Positions 44,401 to 55,053 of a stretch of 64,000 nt of DNA are shown here, piece by piece. The position numbers and the translations under genes were made by a program. This DNA comes from Croceibacterium sp. TMG7-5b_MA50. GTDB taxonomy: Bacteria; Pseudomonadota; Alphaproteobacteria; Sphingomonadales; Sphingomonadaceae. The stretch's first letter is position 1, and each line of letters opens with the position of its first letter. The notes beneath the pieces are model-generated. The model was not told the DNA's origin. It did not search any database and was given only the letters and a program-made list of their open reading frames with translations. The stretch spans positions 2,622,001 to 2,686,000 of the forward strand of contig NZ_CP156082.1 in NCBI RefSeq assembly GCF_039830145.1. Reading direction: 5' to 3'.

Positions 44401-44638
44401 CCTCCAGGCTGGCGCGCACGCCGGTGACGATGATCTCGTCACCCTCGACACTGTCAGCCGCGGGTAGGCCGGTGGGCAGCGTGCCCACACCCTGTCCGCC
44501 GGTTTCCGTCTCGCTGCCGGGTTGCGGGTTGGTCGGCTCGCCCGTCGCCTGGGCGAGTGCCGGCGCCAGCGGAAGCGCAGCGGTTAACGCTAACACAGAC
44601 GCGGACAGCGTCAGCCTCGAAATAGCCATTACCCTCAT
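41441..44638 (-). CDS. TonB-dependent receptor, Xanthomonas/Caulobacter type (TIGR01782-like)
   Basis: A 1065-residue outer-membrane receptor. After a signal peptide (ending at ALAQ) and a low-complexity linker comes the TonB box region EIIVTGVRASLEAA, then the plug hallmark ISAEDIGKFPDTNLAESLQ and VTVRGFGPSFNLVTVNGRQ. The large barrel ends in RFRF, the C-terminal aromatic signal. This family takes up plant-derived oligosaccharides or other large substrates. It is the first gene of the TonB-receptor/SapC/cupin/halogenase operon. One LacI-type site lies about 120 bp upstream of the ATG and another inside the signal-peptide region, so xylan control is likely. Xylo-oligosaccharide transport is inferred from the locus. 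Confidence 0.92.
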   Translation of the reverse strand: MRVMAISRLTLSASVLALTAALPLAPALAQATGEPTNPQPGSETETGGQGVGTLPTGLPAADSVEGDEIIVTGVRASLEAAAEIKRNSVGVVDAISAEDIGKFPDTNLAESLQRIPGVSIDRRNGEGSQVTVRGFGPSFNLVTVNGRQLATSDVNAIGGDASVDFGRATSRSFDFQNLASEGVTRLEVYKTGRAAVPTGGIGASINVVTQRPLEGPAEGLRGSVGAKGLYDASRDGFSVTPEVTGVVSWSNPADTFGVSAFGAYQLRKSAAASSTINGWTIRPYSDVATIVRTGNNPTVVENAPSDASQLVGIPDDSRYNYSTFERERINGSLTMQFRPFDGLTITGDALYAQNAVSEARNDQTNWFNTPFDRVVFDDDPVVRTAVFLEEGSRYVTKDMGFEQQYRATKSELQSYGLNATYDIAEGLTLSLDGNHSKSETKPDAVNGASSTLFSMGAPVIDRHSADHTGDIPAQSYVLNDINGNRNGVLDIGDLGSQVGRTNASRQEQRINQLRADLGWDFGDGDRFDVGATYIDSKMTSARSQTEQILGDWGITQAGDIQQFAGDLVEQFCQGCKFDKFDATSNEISFRGNAVDLLNIFSPIYAQDRQPLIPGTQAPTATNQRRVTSNDFDEVSEKILAVYAQTTFGFDIGGRDARITAGVRYENTKVDSVAQQAIPNAIIWTSDNDFSVNVGNDLQDVVADGEYNNLLPSIDFQIEPADDVVARVSYSRTLARPDYGNLFASTSAQAPGRPTALDGQATGTTGNPGLRPLISDNFDVSLEWYYDRSSYVSFGFFAKKVNNFVGSGVVEQNLFGLRDPTSGAPGTRSGAALGELQRLGLDGTEAELFTLTALLDKYNGNLQAASAEFQGNIVNGNLSQTYVDSILAQFDVTANAADPLFNFQVTTPINNRSANIYGFELQAQHFFGDSGFGVSGSYTNVNGDVDADRGAPIGVDQFALIGLSDTLNVTGIFEKYGFSARLAYNWRASFLSGLNRGGVNRNPVFTKAFGTLDLATSYDITDNIAVSFEAINLLSATVRTYGRSERQMFFASELKPRYFLGARFRF
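44582..44595. promoter_or_regulatory. LacI-type operator candidate inside TonB receptor gene
   Basis: GGTTAACGCTAACA lies within the coding region for the receptor signal peptide, 43-56 bases after the ATG. It may be an auxiliary downstream operator paired with the site at 44757. Confidence 0.5.
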
Positions 44639-44711
44639 GGGGATCCCCTCTGTTCTTGCGGCACATCGCGCATGCCAGCTTTGTGGCCGTGTGAATCCGG
44701 CCTGTGTGCAA

Positions 44712-44725
44712 GCTAACCGGTAACG
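44712..44725. promoter_or_regulatory. AACCGGT-centred pseudo-palindrome
   Basis: GCTAACCGGTAACG has an ACCGGT core often seen in LacI/GalR-type operators, but it differs from the seven other sites. It is about 75 bases before the receptor ATG. Confidence 0.35.
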
Positions 44726-44756
44726 ATTGCATGTCAACGGGTGAGGAGGCTATCTT

Positions 44757-44770
44757 TGATAGCGTTATCT
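44757..44770. promoter_or_regulatory. LacI-type operator candidate (TonB receptor operon)
   Basis: TGATAGCGTTATCT, with a symmetrical GATAGCGTTATC core. It lies about 120 bp before the receptor ATG, in the gap to the M1 peptidase gene. Confidence 0.65.
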
Positions 44771-44806
44771 CGCTTTTTCAGGATGCTGCGGCTTTTGTGC
44801 CGCGCC

Positions 44807-46510
44807 TTATCGGGCGGCGTCTTCCTGCGCCTGCCATGCGGTGATCGCCGGATCGTCGCGCAGGATACGGGCGGCGGGATCGAGCCGGTAGGGAATGTCC
44901 GCTGCACCCAGATCGACGCTGCCGCGACCGCCCGGCATCGGTACGGTGCGAACCGCGCCGGTGAGCGGATCGCCGACTCGCACCTCCACCGGCATGGCGA
45001 AGGGGCGGGCGGCGCCGCTGTCCCACCGCAGCAGCAGCCGGGTGCCGTCCCGTTCCGCCACCAGCCGCGGCAAGGCGGCCTGCCGCAGGTAGGTGTCGAA
45101 GAACCAGCGATGATCCGCACCCGTCACCTCGCCGACGATCCGCGCCAGATCCTCGCTGCTGCGGCGCACGGGCACGAAATTGCCCGGCTGCGGGTCATCC
45201 CGATCATAGACGAGCCGGCGCAGCACCTGCCGGAAAGCCACGTCGCCGATCAGGCCGCGCAGCGTATGGGCGATCCAGCTTCCCTTGTAATAGATGTCGT
45301 TGCCCCAGCCGGCTTCCTCATCGAGGTAATTCCCGGTCGCGGCGGGGTCGGCGGGTACCAGCGGCACGCGATTGAGGATGCGCTTGCGCTGATCCCACAG
45401 CGCGGCGTTGTAAGCCACCTCGCTACCCTGCCACAGCAGGTAGAGCGGCTGCATGTAGCTGTCGAAGCCCTCGTGCAGCCACATCTCGCCATCGGTGGCA
45501 TTGGTCATCTGGTTGGCGAACCATTCGTGACCGAATTCATGCTGCGCCAGCCAGTCATAGCCCTCCGGCGCCAGCTTGTAGCCATTGCCGTAGGCGTTGA
45601 TCGTCTGGTGCTCCATGCCGAGATGCGGTGTTTCCGCCAGCCCCACCTTTTCGTCGGCGAAGGGGTAAGGGCCGACGACCTCCTCGAAGAAGCGGAGATA
45701 GCGCTGCGTCTCCGCCAGCAGGCGCGCGACATCGTCCGGCTTGTCGCCGGGCAGGTGCCAGTACTGCACGGGGATGATGTTGCCGTAGGCGCTGCGATAG
45801 CTCGCCTCCGCCAGCAGGTACGCGCCGATCTGCAGCGTTACGCCATAGGCGTTCGGTTGCCGTGCGCGCCAGCGCCAGGTGGCCCAGCCGTTCGCATGCG
45901 TTTCTTCCACCAGCGTGCCGTTGGCGGCGGCGACCAGCCCGTCGGGTACGCGGATGGCCAGGTCCAGCAGCGCGACCCGCTTTGCCGGGTGGTCGAGGCA
46001 GGGCCATAGCAGGTCGCATCCCTCGCCCTGGATAGCGCTGGCGATCCAGGGCTGCCCGTCCGGCGTCCGCGCCCAGGTCATGCCGCCATCCCATGGCGCG
46101 CGCGCCGCGACATGCGGTGCGCCGTGCCAGCGGATACCGACCTGCGCCGTGCCGCCCGCCGGCATGGAGCGGGGCAGGGTGATGCGCAGCAGCCCGTCGG
46201 GATTGCGCCATGCTGACGGGGGCAGCGCCTGTCCGTCCACGCTGATCCCGTCGATGGCGAACCGCGGGTCGAGGTCGAAGGCGACCTCCCGCTGCGGGGC
46301 GTCGACCGTCACCGTGTAATCGGCGCTCCCCGCGATGCTGCGGGTCGCGGGATCGACGGTGAAGCCCAGCGCCAGATGCGGCAGGGTCATGCCGGCGCGT
46401 ACGGGATCGAGCGGCAGCCCGCTCTGGCGCGTCCGCTCCGCCAGGGCGGGCTCCTGCGCCATGGCGGGCTGCGCGCATGCCAGCGCCAGCAGCGCCAGCA
46501 GGCCGCGCAT
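44807..46510 (-). CDS. M1 family metallopeptidase
   Basis: A 567-residue exported aminopeptidase-like enzyme, signal peptide ending at AMAQ. The zinc site is HEFGH near residues 322-326, with the downstream glutamate in MWLHEGF at the usual 18-residue spacing. The exopeptidase GxMEN motif is changed to GMEHQ, so N-terminal recognition may differ. A YYKGSW segment supplies the conserved tyrosine region. The ATG at 46510 overlaps the stop of the upstream lipoprotein gene (TGATG), so the two proteins are made together and may work as a pair in the periplasm. Substrate unknown. Confidence 0.9.
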   Translation of the reverse strand: MRGLLALLALACAQPAMAQEPALAERTRQSGLPLDPVRAGMTLPHLALGFTVDPATRSIAGSADYTVTVDAPQREVAFDLDPRFAIDGISVDGQALPPSAWRNPDGLLRITLPRSMPAGGTAQVGIRWHGAPHVAARAPWDGGMTWARTPDGQPWIASAIQGEGCDLLWPCLDHPAKRVALLDLAIRVPDGLVAAANGTLVEETHANGWATWRWRARQPNAYGVTLQIGAYLLAEASYRSAYGNIIPVQYWHLPGDKPDDVARLLAETQRYLRFFEEVVGPYPFADEKVGLAETPHLGMEHQTINAYGNGYKLAPEGYDWLAQHEFGHEWFANQMTNATDGEMWLHEGFDSYMQPLYLLWQGSEVAYNAALWDQRKRILNRVPLVPADPAATGNYLDEEAGWGNDIYYKGSWIAHTLRGLIGDVAFRQVLRRLVYDRDDPQPGNFVPVRRSSEDLARIVGEVTGADHRWFFDTYLRQAALPRLVAERDGTRLLLRWDSGAARPFAMPVEVRVGDPLTGAVRTVPMPGGRGSVDLGAADIPYRLDPAARILRDDPAITAWQAQEDAAR

Positions 46511-46848
46511 CAGCGTTCCAGCGGAACAGTCGGGCTCAGGCGCTGGATCTCCGCATACAGCGCTTGAGCCCGGCGGCACGCATCCTCGTTGCCATCCTCG
46601 CAGCGTTCGCGCTGCCGGCGATAGTCACGGTCCAGCTTGCCCAGCTGTTCCTCCCGCCGGCGGATTTCCCGGCCGCGCGCCTCGTCCGCCTCGCTCTGGC
46701 TGGTGGTCGCAAGGTCGACGGCGCCCGATGCGGCCCGCACGGGCAGCGTCGCGACGTTGTAGGCCGCCTTGGCCAGGCACCCGCCCAGCAGGCAGGGCAG
46801 CAACGCGGCGGCGAACAGCAGGGGCGAACGGATGGGGAGGGAGCGCAT
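46510..46848 (-). CDS. Small lipoprotein with a charged coiled-coil-like tail
   Basis: A 112-residue protein with a lipobox LLGGC near residue 22, so it is anchored in the inner or outer membrane. The mature part is highly charged with a probable helical coil (ARGREIRRREEQLGKLDRD) and two cysteines. I do not recognise a family. Its stop codon overlaps the M1 peptidase start by one base, which ties the two genes. The start at 46848 was preferred over upstream in-frame ATGs because it begins the signal sequence. Confidence 0.7.
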   Translation of the reverse strand: MRSLPIRSPLLFAAALLPCLLGGCLAKAAYNVATLPVRAASGAVDLATTSQSEADEARGREIRRREEQLGKLDRDYRRQRERCEDGNEDACRRAQALYAEIQRLSPTVPLER

Positions 46849-46865
46849 GGCGCAACCGTCTGCCA

Positions 46866-47615
46866 TCACGGCGTGCAGGTCAAGTTGCCCGATCCCGCGC
46901 GCCTCACATCGCATTGCGCAGTGCCGCGCACCTGCACGTCGCCCGATCCGGCGATGGCGCCACTGACCTTACCGTTGCTGGCGAAGGCGGCATCGCCCGA
47001 TCCGCTGACCCTCACCTCCGCCGCGCCGACCTGCAGCCTGGCCATGTTGGCGGAGCCGCTGCCGGCGATGCCGAGTTCCAGGGTCTCCGCCGTGCCACCC
47101 GCGGCGATGTCGCCGCTGCCCGCCAGCGCCACCTTCAGCCGGCTGGCGGTGACCTGCGGCGCGGACAGGTTGCCCGAACCGCTCAACCGCAGCTCCGCCT
47201 CGCCGCTCAGGGCATCGCTCGAAAGATCGCCCGATCCGCTAAGCGCCAGACTACGAATGTTGGGCAGGGTCACCCGCACGATTGCCGCAGGTCCGCCGCG
47301 CGGCCCGTCACCCTCCCGCCCGATCGCCAAGGTATCGCCCGTCCGGTTGAAGCGCAGCCGTTCGGTAGCCGTTGCCGGCCCTTCCGCCCGAACGCTGAAG
47401 GTCGCGCCGGTGGTGACCAGCACCGTGTCCGCCCCGGCCAGCGCGACGCCCGTCGGCGGCGTTCCGTCAAGGTCGAACTCGGCCAGCGGCACGCCCGTGC
47501 TGATGTTGCCCGCGCCGACCTTGACTCCGCATGCCGCCAGCATGGCGGTGACCGCCACCAGCACGCCGCCACGTATCCACCCGGTGCGTATCGACCTGCT
47601 TCCTGTCACCCGCAT
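46866..47615 (-). CDS. GIN-domain (DUF2807) lipoprotein
   Basis: A 249-residue lipoprotein (MLAAC near residue 28) with a right-handed beta-helix-like region built of repeated SGSG(D/N/S) turns, seen at least six times between about residues 120 and 240. The GIN/DUF2807 family resembles auto-transporter adhesin head domains, but its role is not defined. GGAGGTGAG lies before the ATG at 47615. It is 17 bases upstream of the small lipoprotein gene, so the three genes may form one operon. Confidence 0.85.
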   Translation of the reverse strand: MRVTGSRSIRTGWIRGGVLVAVTAMLAACGVKVGAGNISTGVPLAEFDLDGTPPTGVALAGADTVLVTTGATFSVRAEGPATATERLRFNRTGDTLAIGREGDGPRGGPAAIVRVTLPNIRSLALSGSGDLSSDALSGEAELRLSGSGNLSAPQVTASRLKVALAGSGDIAAGGTAETLELGIAGSGSANMARLQVGAAEVRVSGSGDAAFASNGKVSGAIAGSGDVQVRGTAQCDVRRAGSGNLTCTP

Positions 47616-47690
47616 CGCGCTCACCTCCTCAAGTGTGTTGCCGTGGTAATACGGCAAGATAGCGGAGTGTGCAAAGGGAAACGCGCAACG

Positions 47691-47722
47691 AAAAAGGGGC
47701 CGCCCTGGCGGGCAGCCCCTTC
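47691..47722 (-). terminator. Rho-independent terminator of carD
   Basis: On the minus strand AAGGGGCTGCC pairs with GGCGGCCCCTT (one mismatch), followed by a T-run. It lies about 20 bases after the stop codon of the CarD gene. Confidence 0.85.
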
Positions 47723-47742
47723 TGGTTCAGCGATCCCGTCGC

Positions 47743-48276
47743 TCAGGCGACTTCGGCGCTGTCGTAATATTGCGGCGCGTGCTGGCGCAGCACGTCCAGG
47801 ATCTTGGTCAGCGCGGTCGGCTCGTCCGTCTTCTCCATCGCGGCCAGCTCGCGGGCGAGGCGGCTGGATGCGGCTTCGAAGATCTGCCGTTCGGAATAGC
47901 TCTGCTCGGGCTGGTCATCCGGCCGGAACAGGTCGCGCGTGACCTCCGCGATGGAGACGAGGTCGCCCGAATTGATCTTGGCCTCGTATTCCTGCGCGCG
48001 GCGCGACCACATGGTGCGCTTGATCCGGGGCTTGCCCTTCAGTGTCTCCATCGCTTCCTTCAGCGTCTTGTCGCTGGAAAGCTTGCGCATGCCGATCGCT
48101 TCCACCTTGTTCACGGGGACGCGCAGGGTCATGCGTTCCTTTTCGAAGCGGAGCACGTACAACTCCAGCTTCATGCCGGCGATCTCCTCGCTCTGCAGCT
48201 CGATCACCCGGCCGACACCATGCTTGGGGTAAACAACATAATCGCCAACGTCGAATGCGGGGGCGTTGGAAGCCAT
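47743..48276 (-). CDS. carD: CarD family transcriptional regulator (CdnL-type)
   Basis: A 177-residue RNA-polymerase-binding regulator that stabilises open complexes, mainly at rRNA and growth-related promoters. The N-terminal RNAP-interaction domain opens with VGDYVVYPKHGVGRV (residues 10-24), as in CdnL/CarD proteins, and a helical DNA-contact domain follows (SRRAQEYEAKI and the C-terminal half). It stands in the order helicase, S4 protein, ferredoxin, carD, all minus strand; this linkage is typical in alphaproteobacteria as I recall. A clear terminator follows. Confidence 0.93.
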   Translation of the reverse strand: MASNAPAFDVGDYVVYPKHGVGRVIELQSEEIAGMKLELYVLRFEKERMTLRVPVNKVEAIGMRKLSSDKTLKEAMETLKGKPRIKRTMWSRRAQEYEAKINSGDLVSIAEVTRDLFRPDDQPEQSYSERQIFEAASSRLARELAAMEKTDEPTALTKILDVLRQHAPQYYDSAEVA

Positions 48277-48519
48277 TAAGCAGTCCTTTCTTGTCGGACA
48301 GGCAGGCTGGCAGCTGTCATCAGGCGGGGCACCGTCATCTGCGGGTGACCTGCCGTTCGCGCGCGCGACGCTGCTGCGTTTGGGGAGATTATCCTGCCTT
48401 CCTTGTCACCCTGCTGCCGGCGCGTGCGACAACGCGCGCCGGAACAGTTGATGAAGTGTGTAGCAGATTCGCCACACAAATTCCACCCTTGTGCGTCGCA
48501 ACCTTCCAGAATTGAACGA

Positions 48520-48858
48520 TCAATCGCCTTCGCCCGGCTCCGCACTGAAATACTTGTCCAGCTTGTCCGTCTCGCCCTTCATCTCGTCCGCGTCGGCGGG
48601 CGCGTCCTTGCGCTGCGTGATGTTGGGCCATTCGGCGGAGTACTTGGCGTTCAGTTCCAGCCAGGTTTCCAGCCCGCTTTCAGTATCAGGCAGGATCGCT
48701 TCCGCCGGGCATTCGGGCTCGCACACGCCGCAATCGATGCATTCGGACGGATTGATGACGAGCATGTTCTCGCCCTCGTAGAAACAGTCCACCGGACACA
48801 CTTCGACGCAATCGGTGTACTTGCACCGGATGCAGGCGTCCGTGACGACATAGGTCAT
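48520..48858 (-). CDS. fdxA: Ferredoxin FdxA (7Fe-8S type)
   Basis: A 112-residue ferredoxin, the usual length for FdxA. The N-terminal cysteines occur in CIRCKYTDC...CPVDC and the second set in [12 protein letters not shown], giving one [3Fe-4S] and one [4Fe-4S] cluster. The acidic C-terminal tail (PGEGD end) is typical. It carries electrons in the cytoplasm; the partner is not visible. The ATG at 48858 follows GGAAGAA; two upstream in-frame codons are less likely. It is followed by a 243-bp gap holding the promoter of carD. Confidence 0.93.
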   Translation of the reverse strand: MTYVVTDACIRCKYTDCVEVCPVDCFYEGENMLVINPSECIDCGVCEPECPAEAILPDTESGLETWLELNAKYSAEWPNITQRKDAPADADEMKGETDKLDKYFSAEPGEGD

Positions 48859-48919
48859 GCTATTCTTCCGTTCCTTCATGCGCGCGCCGGCTGGTACGGC
48901 GGCAGCGGGGGCGGGCCTG

Positions 48920-49210
48920 CTATGGTGAGTGATCGGCGCCAGTCAAGGCCGGCCTCGCCATGGGCCCTACCTCCCGGTAGTGCGTGCGCGCCTCCGTAGC
49001 CGGACCGCGCCGCAAAGGCAGCGACAGGATTTCTATCACCAGCACATGGCGCGCCATCGGCAGGGTCAGCGTGTCGCCGGGGCAGACCGGCTGGTCGGTG
49101 CGCAGCACGCGGATCCCGTTGCGGCGCATGTGCCCTTCGGCGATCCAGCGCTGCGCGAGCGTGCGGCTCTTGGCCAGGCGCAGCGCGAACAGCAGCTTGT
49201 CCAGCCGCAT
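48920..49210 (-). CDS. S4 domain RNA-binding protein (Hsp15-like)
   Basis: A 96-residue protein whose first 60 residues are an S4 RNA-binding domain ([20 protein letters not shown], then the segment ending GDTLTL). Hsp15-like proteins bind stalled 50S subunits carrying peptidyl-tRNA. The start may be ATG at 49210, as given, or GTG at 49234, which overlaps the helicase stop as GTGA and would add eight residues. Either way the gene is coupled to the helicase gene. Confidence 0.85.
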   Translation of the reverse strand: MRLDKLLFALRLAKSRTLAQRWIAEGHMRRNGIRVLRTDQPVCPGDTLTLPMARHVLVIEILSLPLRRGPATEARTHYREVGPMARPALTGADHSP

Positions 49211-49230
49211 CGCGCCGCACGCGGCCTCCG

Positions 49231-51846
49231 TCACCGGACCAGCCCCGCAAGCGCGGCGAAGGCGTTGCCCTCGGGCAGCGGCACGGCGCGCGTATCCTCC
49301 GGCGGTTTGCCGTGTCGCTCGTTCCGGCGCTCGTCGGCGCGAACCGGCCGCCAGGTCCAGCGTTGCGGCGCGGGCGGGCCGAACTGCCCGTCGGCCAGCG
49401 GGCGGGGATTGCCCGCCGGGCGGAAGCCTGCATCGCGCAGCAGCGCCTGCAGCGTCGGGGCCTGCAGCCCCATCGACGTGGCGAGCGACAGGTCGAGCAC
49501 AAAGGGCCGCCGCCCGCCCGCGCCGCGCGCATCGAAGGCGGCGCGCACCACCCGCTCCACCATGTCGAGCCGCACCTGCTGCCGCCCGGCCCGGCGATAA
49601 CCGGCGAAGCGTTCGCGGGCGCCGGTCACCACCGGTTCCATGCCGGGGTTGAGCGGAGCCACCGGCGCCAATGCGTGCAGCAAAGCCCGCGCCGCCGGCT
49701 TCAGCAAGGCCGGCACGAACAGGTCGAGTGCCCCCACGGTGACGCCCAGCCGGCGCAGCAGCGGGCGGCGATCCTTGGGCAGATGCTGCATGCCGGCATC
49801 CGCGCGCGGCACGATCCCGCCGCCCGCCGCCAGCGTCAGCAGCACGGCGCGCAGTTCGGTGCCGGTGGCGGGATCCGCCGCCGCATCCTCGATCCGGCGC
49901 AGCGGGGCGAGCAGGGCCAGCCGCGCCTCCAGCCAGGCGGCCAGCGCATCGGCCAGCCGGGTGCGTTGGCCCGCCTCCAATTGCGTCAGTTCGCGCGCCA
50001 GCTTCAGCCTGGGGCGGCTCAAGGTGCGTCCGCGTTCCAGCGTGGCGATCGCGCGTCCGCCGCTCCACAACTGACCATCGCGCAGTTCCACCGCGCCAAG
50101 TTCCGCGCCGATCAGCGCCTCGGCCCGCTGGGCAAGCAATTGCGGCAGGTGCTTTTCCGCCGCGGCCAGCATCAGCCGCCGGTCCTCGTGTCCGGCGCTC
50201 GCATCGACCACGAAGCGGAAGCCTTCCAGGTGACCGATCGGCTCCCCTTCCACCAGCACGCGGCCATCCGCGTCCGCCTCAACCCGCATCAATCCCCCAT
50301 CCTTCCCCAGGCCGCGCATCAGGACGGCGGTGCGCCGGTTGACGAAGCGCTCGGTCAGTCGCTGGTGCAGCGCGTCGGACAGCCGCGCCTCCACGCCCCG
50401 CGCCCGCGCCGCCATCTCGTCGCGCGCCAGCACCCAATCGGGTCGCTGGCAGATATAGGCCCAGGAACGGATCGCGGCGATGCGGCCCTGCAGCGTGTCG
50501 ATATCGCCGCCGGTGCGGTCCAGCTCCGCGATCCGCGCGGCCACGAAATCCGCGCCCAGGTGCCCGGCACGCAGGTCGTCCCACAGCCGCGCGACAAAGC
50601 GGCTGTGCGTCTCCGCACCCTGCTGGCGGAAGTCAGGCAGCTGGCACGCCTCCCAGAAGCGCCGCACGCTGCCGGCCCCCCGCACCGTGCCGGCGATGGC
50701 GGGATCCTCCGCCAGCCGCTTCAGCACGGCGAGGTCGATCGCCTCGGGCGCGGGCGCCAGCTCGGGCCGGTCAGGCTTCGCCTCCAGGTCGGCGATCAAC
50801 TGCCCGATGGAGCCGGTGCGCGGTTCGGCATTGCGCCAGTAGAGTTTCGTCAGCGGCGCGAAGCGGTGCTGCTCGATGGCAAACACCTCGTCCTCCGTGA
50901 ACTCGGGCTCCCCGCCGCGGCTGCCGCCCGCCCCTGAGCCCCCAAGCGTGCCGAAGGTGCCATCCTGCTGGTGCCGCCCGGCGCGGCCGGCGATCTGCGC
51001 CATCTCCGCCGGGGTCAGGCGCCGCTGGCGCACCCCGTCGAACTTGCTGAGGCCCGCGAAGGCGACATGCGTGACATCGAGGTTCAGCCCCATGCCGATC
51101 GCATCGGTGGCGACGATGTAATCGACCTCGCCCGACTGGAACAGCGCCACCTGCCGGTTGCGCGTCTCCGGGCTCAGCGCGCCCATCACCACCGCCGCGC
51201 CGCCGCGGAAGCGGCGCAGCATCTCCGCCACCTGGTACACCTGCTCCACACTGAAGGCGACGATGGCGCTCCTGGGCGGCAGTCGGCTGAGCTTGCGCGG
51301 GCCGACATGCGTGAGGGTGGAGAAGCGCGGCCGTTCCACCAGCTCGGCCCTGGGGTACAGCGCGCGGACCAGCGGCTCGAGGGTTGAGGAGCCCAGCAGC
51401 ATCGTCTCCTCCCGCCCGCGCGCATGCAGCAGCCGATCGGTGAAGATGTGCCCGCGTTCGCGATCCGCCGCGATCTGCGCCTCGTCCAGCGCCACGAAGG
51501 CATGGCCGCCGCCGTCACGCGGCATCGCTTCCGCCGTGCACAGGAAATAGCGCGCGCCCGGCGGCTCGATCCGCTCCTCCCCGGTGATCAGCGCGACCTT
51601 GTCATCGCCCTTGATCGCGCGCACCCGGTCGTACACCTCTCGCGCCAGCAGGCGCAGCGGGAAGCCGATCGCGCCGCTGGAATGCGCCACCATCCGTTCG
51701 ATCGCCAGATGCGTCTTGCCGGTATTGGTGGGGCCGAGCACGGCCCGGAGGCGGCTGTCTGTCGGGGGAAACAACACGATGGATGCAGTGTGGCGACACC
51801 CGGGCACGGGTGCAAGCGGCGCGGCAGGTTCATCCCGTCGCAACAC
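49231..51846 (-). CDS. SUV3-like ATP-dependent helicase
   Basis: An 871-residue superfamily 2 helicase of the alphaproteobacterial SUV3 type, related to the mitochondrial RNA degradosome helicase. The Walker A motif GPTNTGKTH is near residue 38, a DEAQ box in VALDEAQIA near residue 120, and motif VI in QIAGRAGRH near residue 290. Long C-terminal regions follow. It probably unwinds RNA. The GTG at 51846 is the furthest supported start; an internal GTG at 51777 would begin just before the Walker A motif. It is divergent from the M23 peptidase gene. Confidence 0.85.
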   Translation of the reverse strand: MLRRDEPAAPLAPVPGCRHTASIVLFPPTDSRLRAVLGPTNTGKTHLAIERMVAHSSGAIGFPLRLLAREVYDRVRAIKGDDKVALITGEERIEPPGARYFLCTAEAMPRDGGGHAFVALDEAQIAADRERGHIFTDRLLHARGREETMLLGSSTLEPLVRALYPRAELVERPRFSTLTHVGPRKLSRLPPRSAIVAFSVEQVYQVAEMLRRFRGGAAVVMGALSPETRNRQVALFQSGEVDYIVATDAIGMGLNLDVTHVAFAGLSKFDGVRQRRLTPAEMAQIAGRAGRHQQDGTFGTLGGSGAGGSRGGEPEFTEDEVFAIEQHRFAPLTKLYWRNAEPRTGSIGQLIADLEAKPDRPELAPAPEAIDLAVLKRLAEDPAIAGTVRGAGSVRRFWEACQLPDFRQQGAETHSRFVARLWDDLRAGHLGADFVAARIAELDRTGGDIDTLQGRIAAIRSWAYICQRPDWVLARDEMAARARGVEARLSDALHQRLTERFVNRRTAVLMRGLGKDGGLMRVEADADGRVLVEGEPIGHLEGFRFVVDASAGHEDRRLMLAAAEKHLPQLLAQRAEALIGAELGAVELRDGQLWSGGRAIATLERGRTLSRPRLKLARELTQLEAGQRTRLADALAAWLEARLALLAPLRRIEDAAADPATGTELRAVLLTLAAGGGIVPRADAGMQHLPKDRRPLLRRLGVTVGALDLFVPALLKPAARALLHALAPVAPLNPGMEPVVTGARERFAGYRRAGRQQVRLDMVERVVRAAFDARGAGGRRPFVLDLSLATSMGLQAPTLQALLRDAGFRPAGNPRPLADGQFGPPAPQRWTWRPVRADERRNERHGKPPEDTRAVPLPEGNAFAALAGLVR

Positions 51847-51946
51847 AGCCCCGGCTCATCGTCGTTAACGGCCGCGCAACTTCAAGCGGATAGCGGCTTG
51901 CGGCACGGGTGGCGCACGGAGGGGGCGAGGGGCCGGCTTGGGCACT

Positions 51947-55049
<3,103 letters not shown>

Positions 55050-55053
<4 letters not shown>

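Noticed and set aside
44639-44737. N-terminal extension of the TonB receptor to an ATG at 44737
   Set aside because: It would place the signal peptide about 33 residues inside the protein; the ATG at 44638 directly precedes the signal.
46980-47240. Possible short tandem repeat in DNA of the GIN-domain gene
   Set aside because: The repetition is at protein level (SGSG turns of a beta-helix), not an array of conserved DNA repeats or CRISPR.
48277-48519. Possible small gene or RNA in the 243-bp gap before carD
   Set aside because: Short open frames there have no ribosome site or family motif, and no tRNA-like fold or terminator is visible; it most likely holds the carD promoter.
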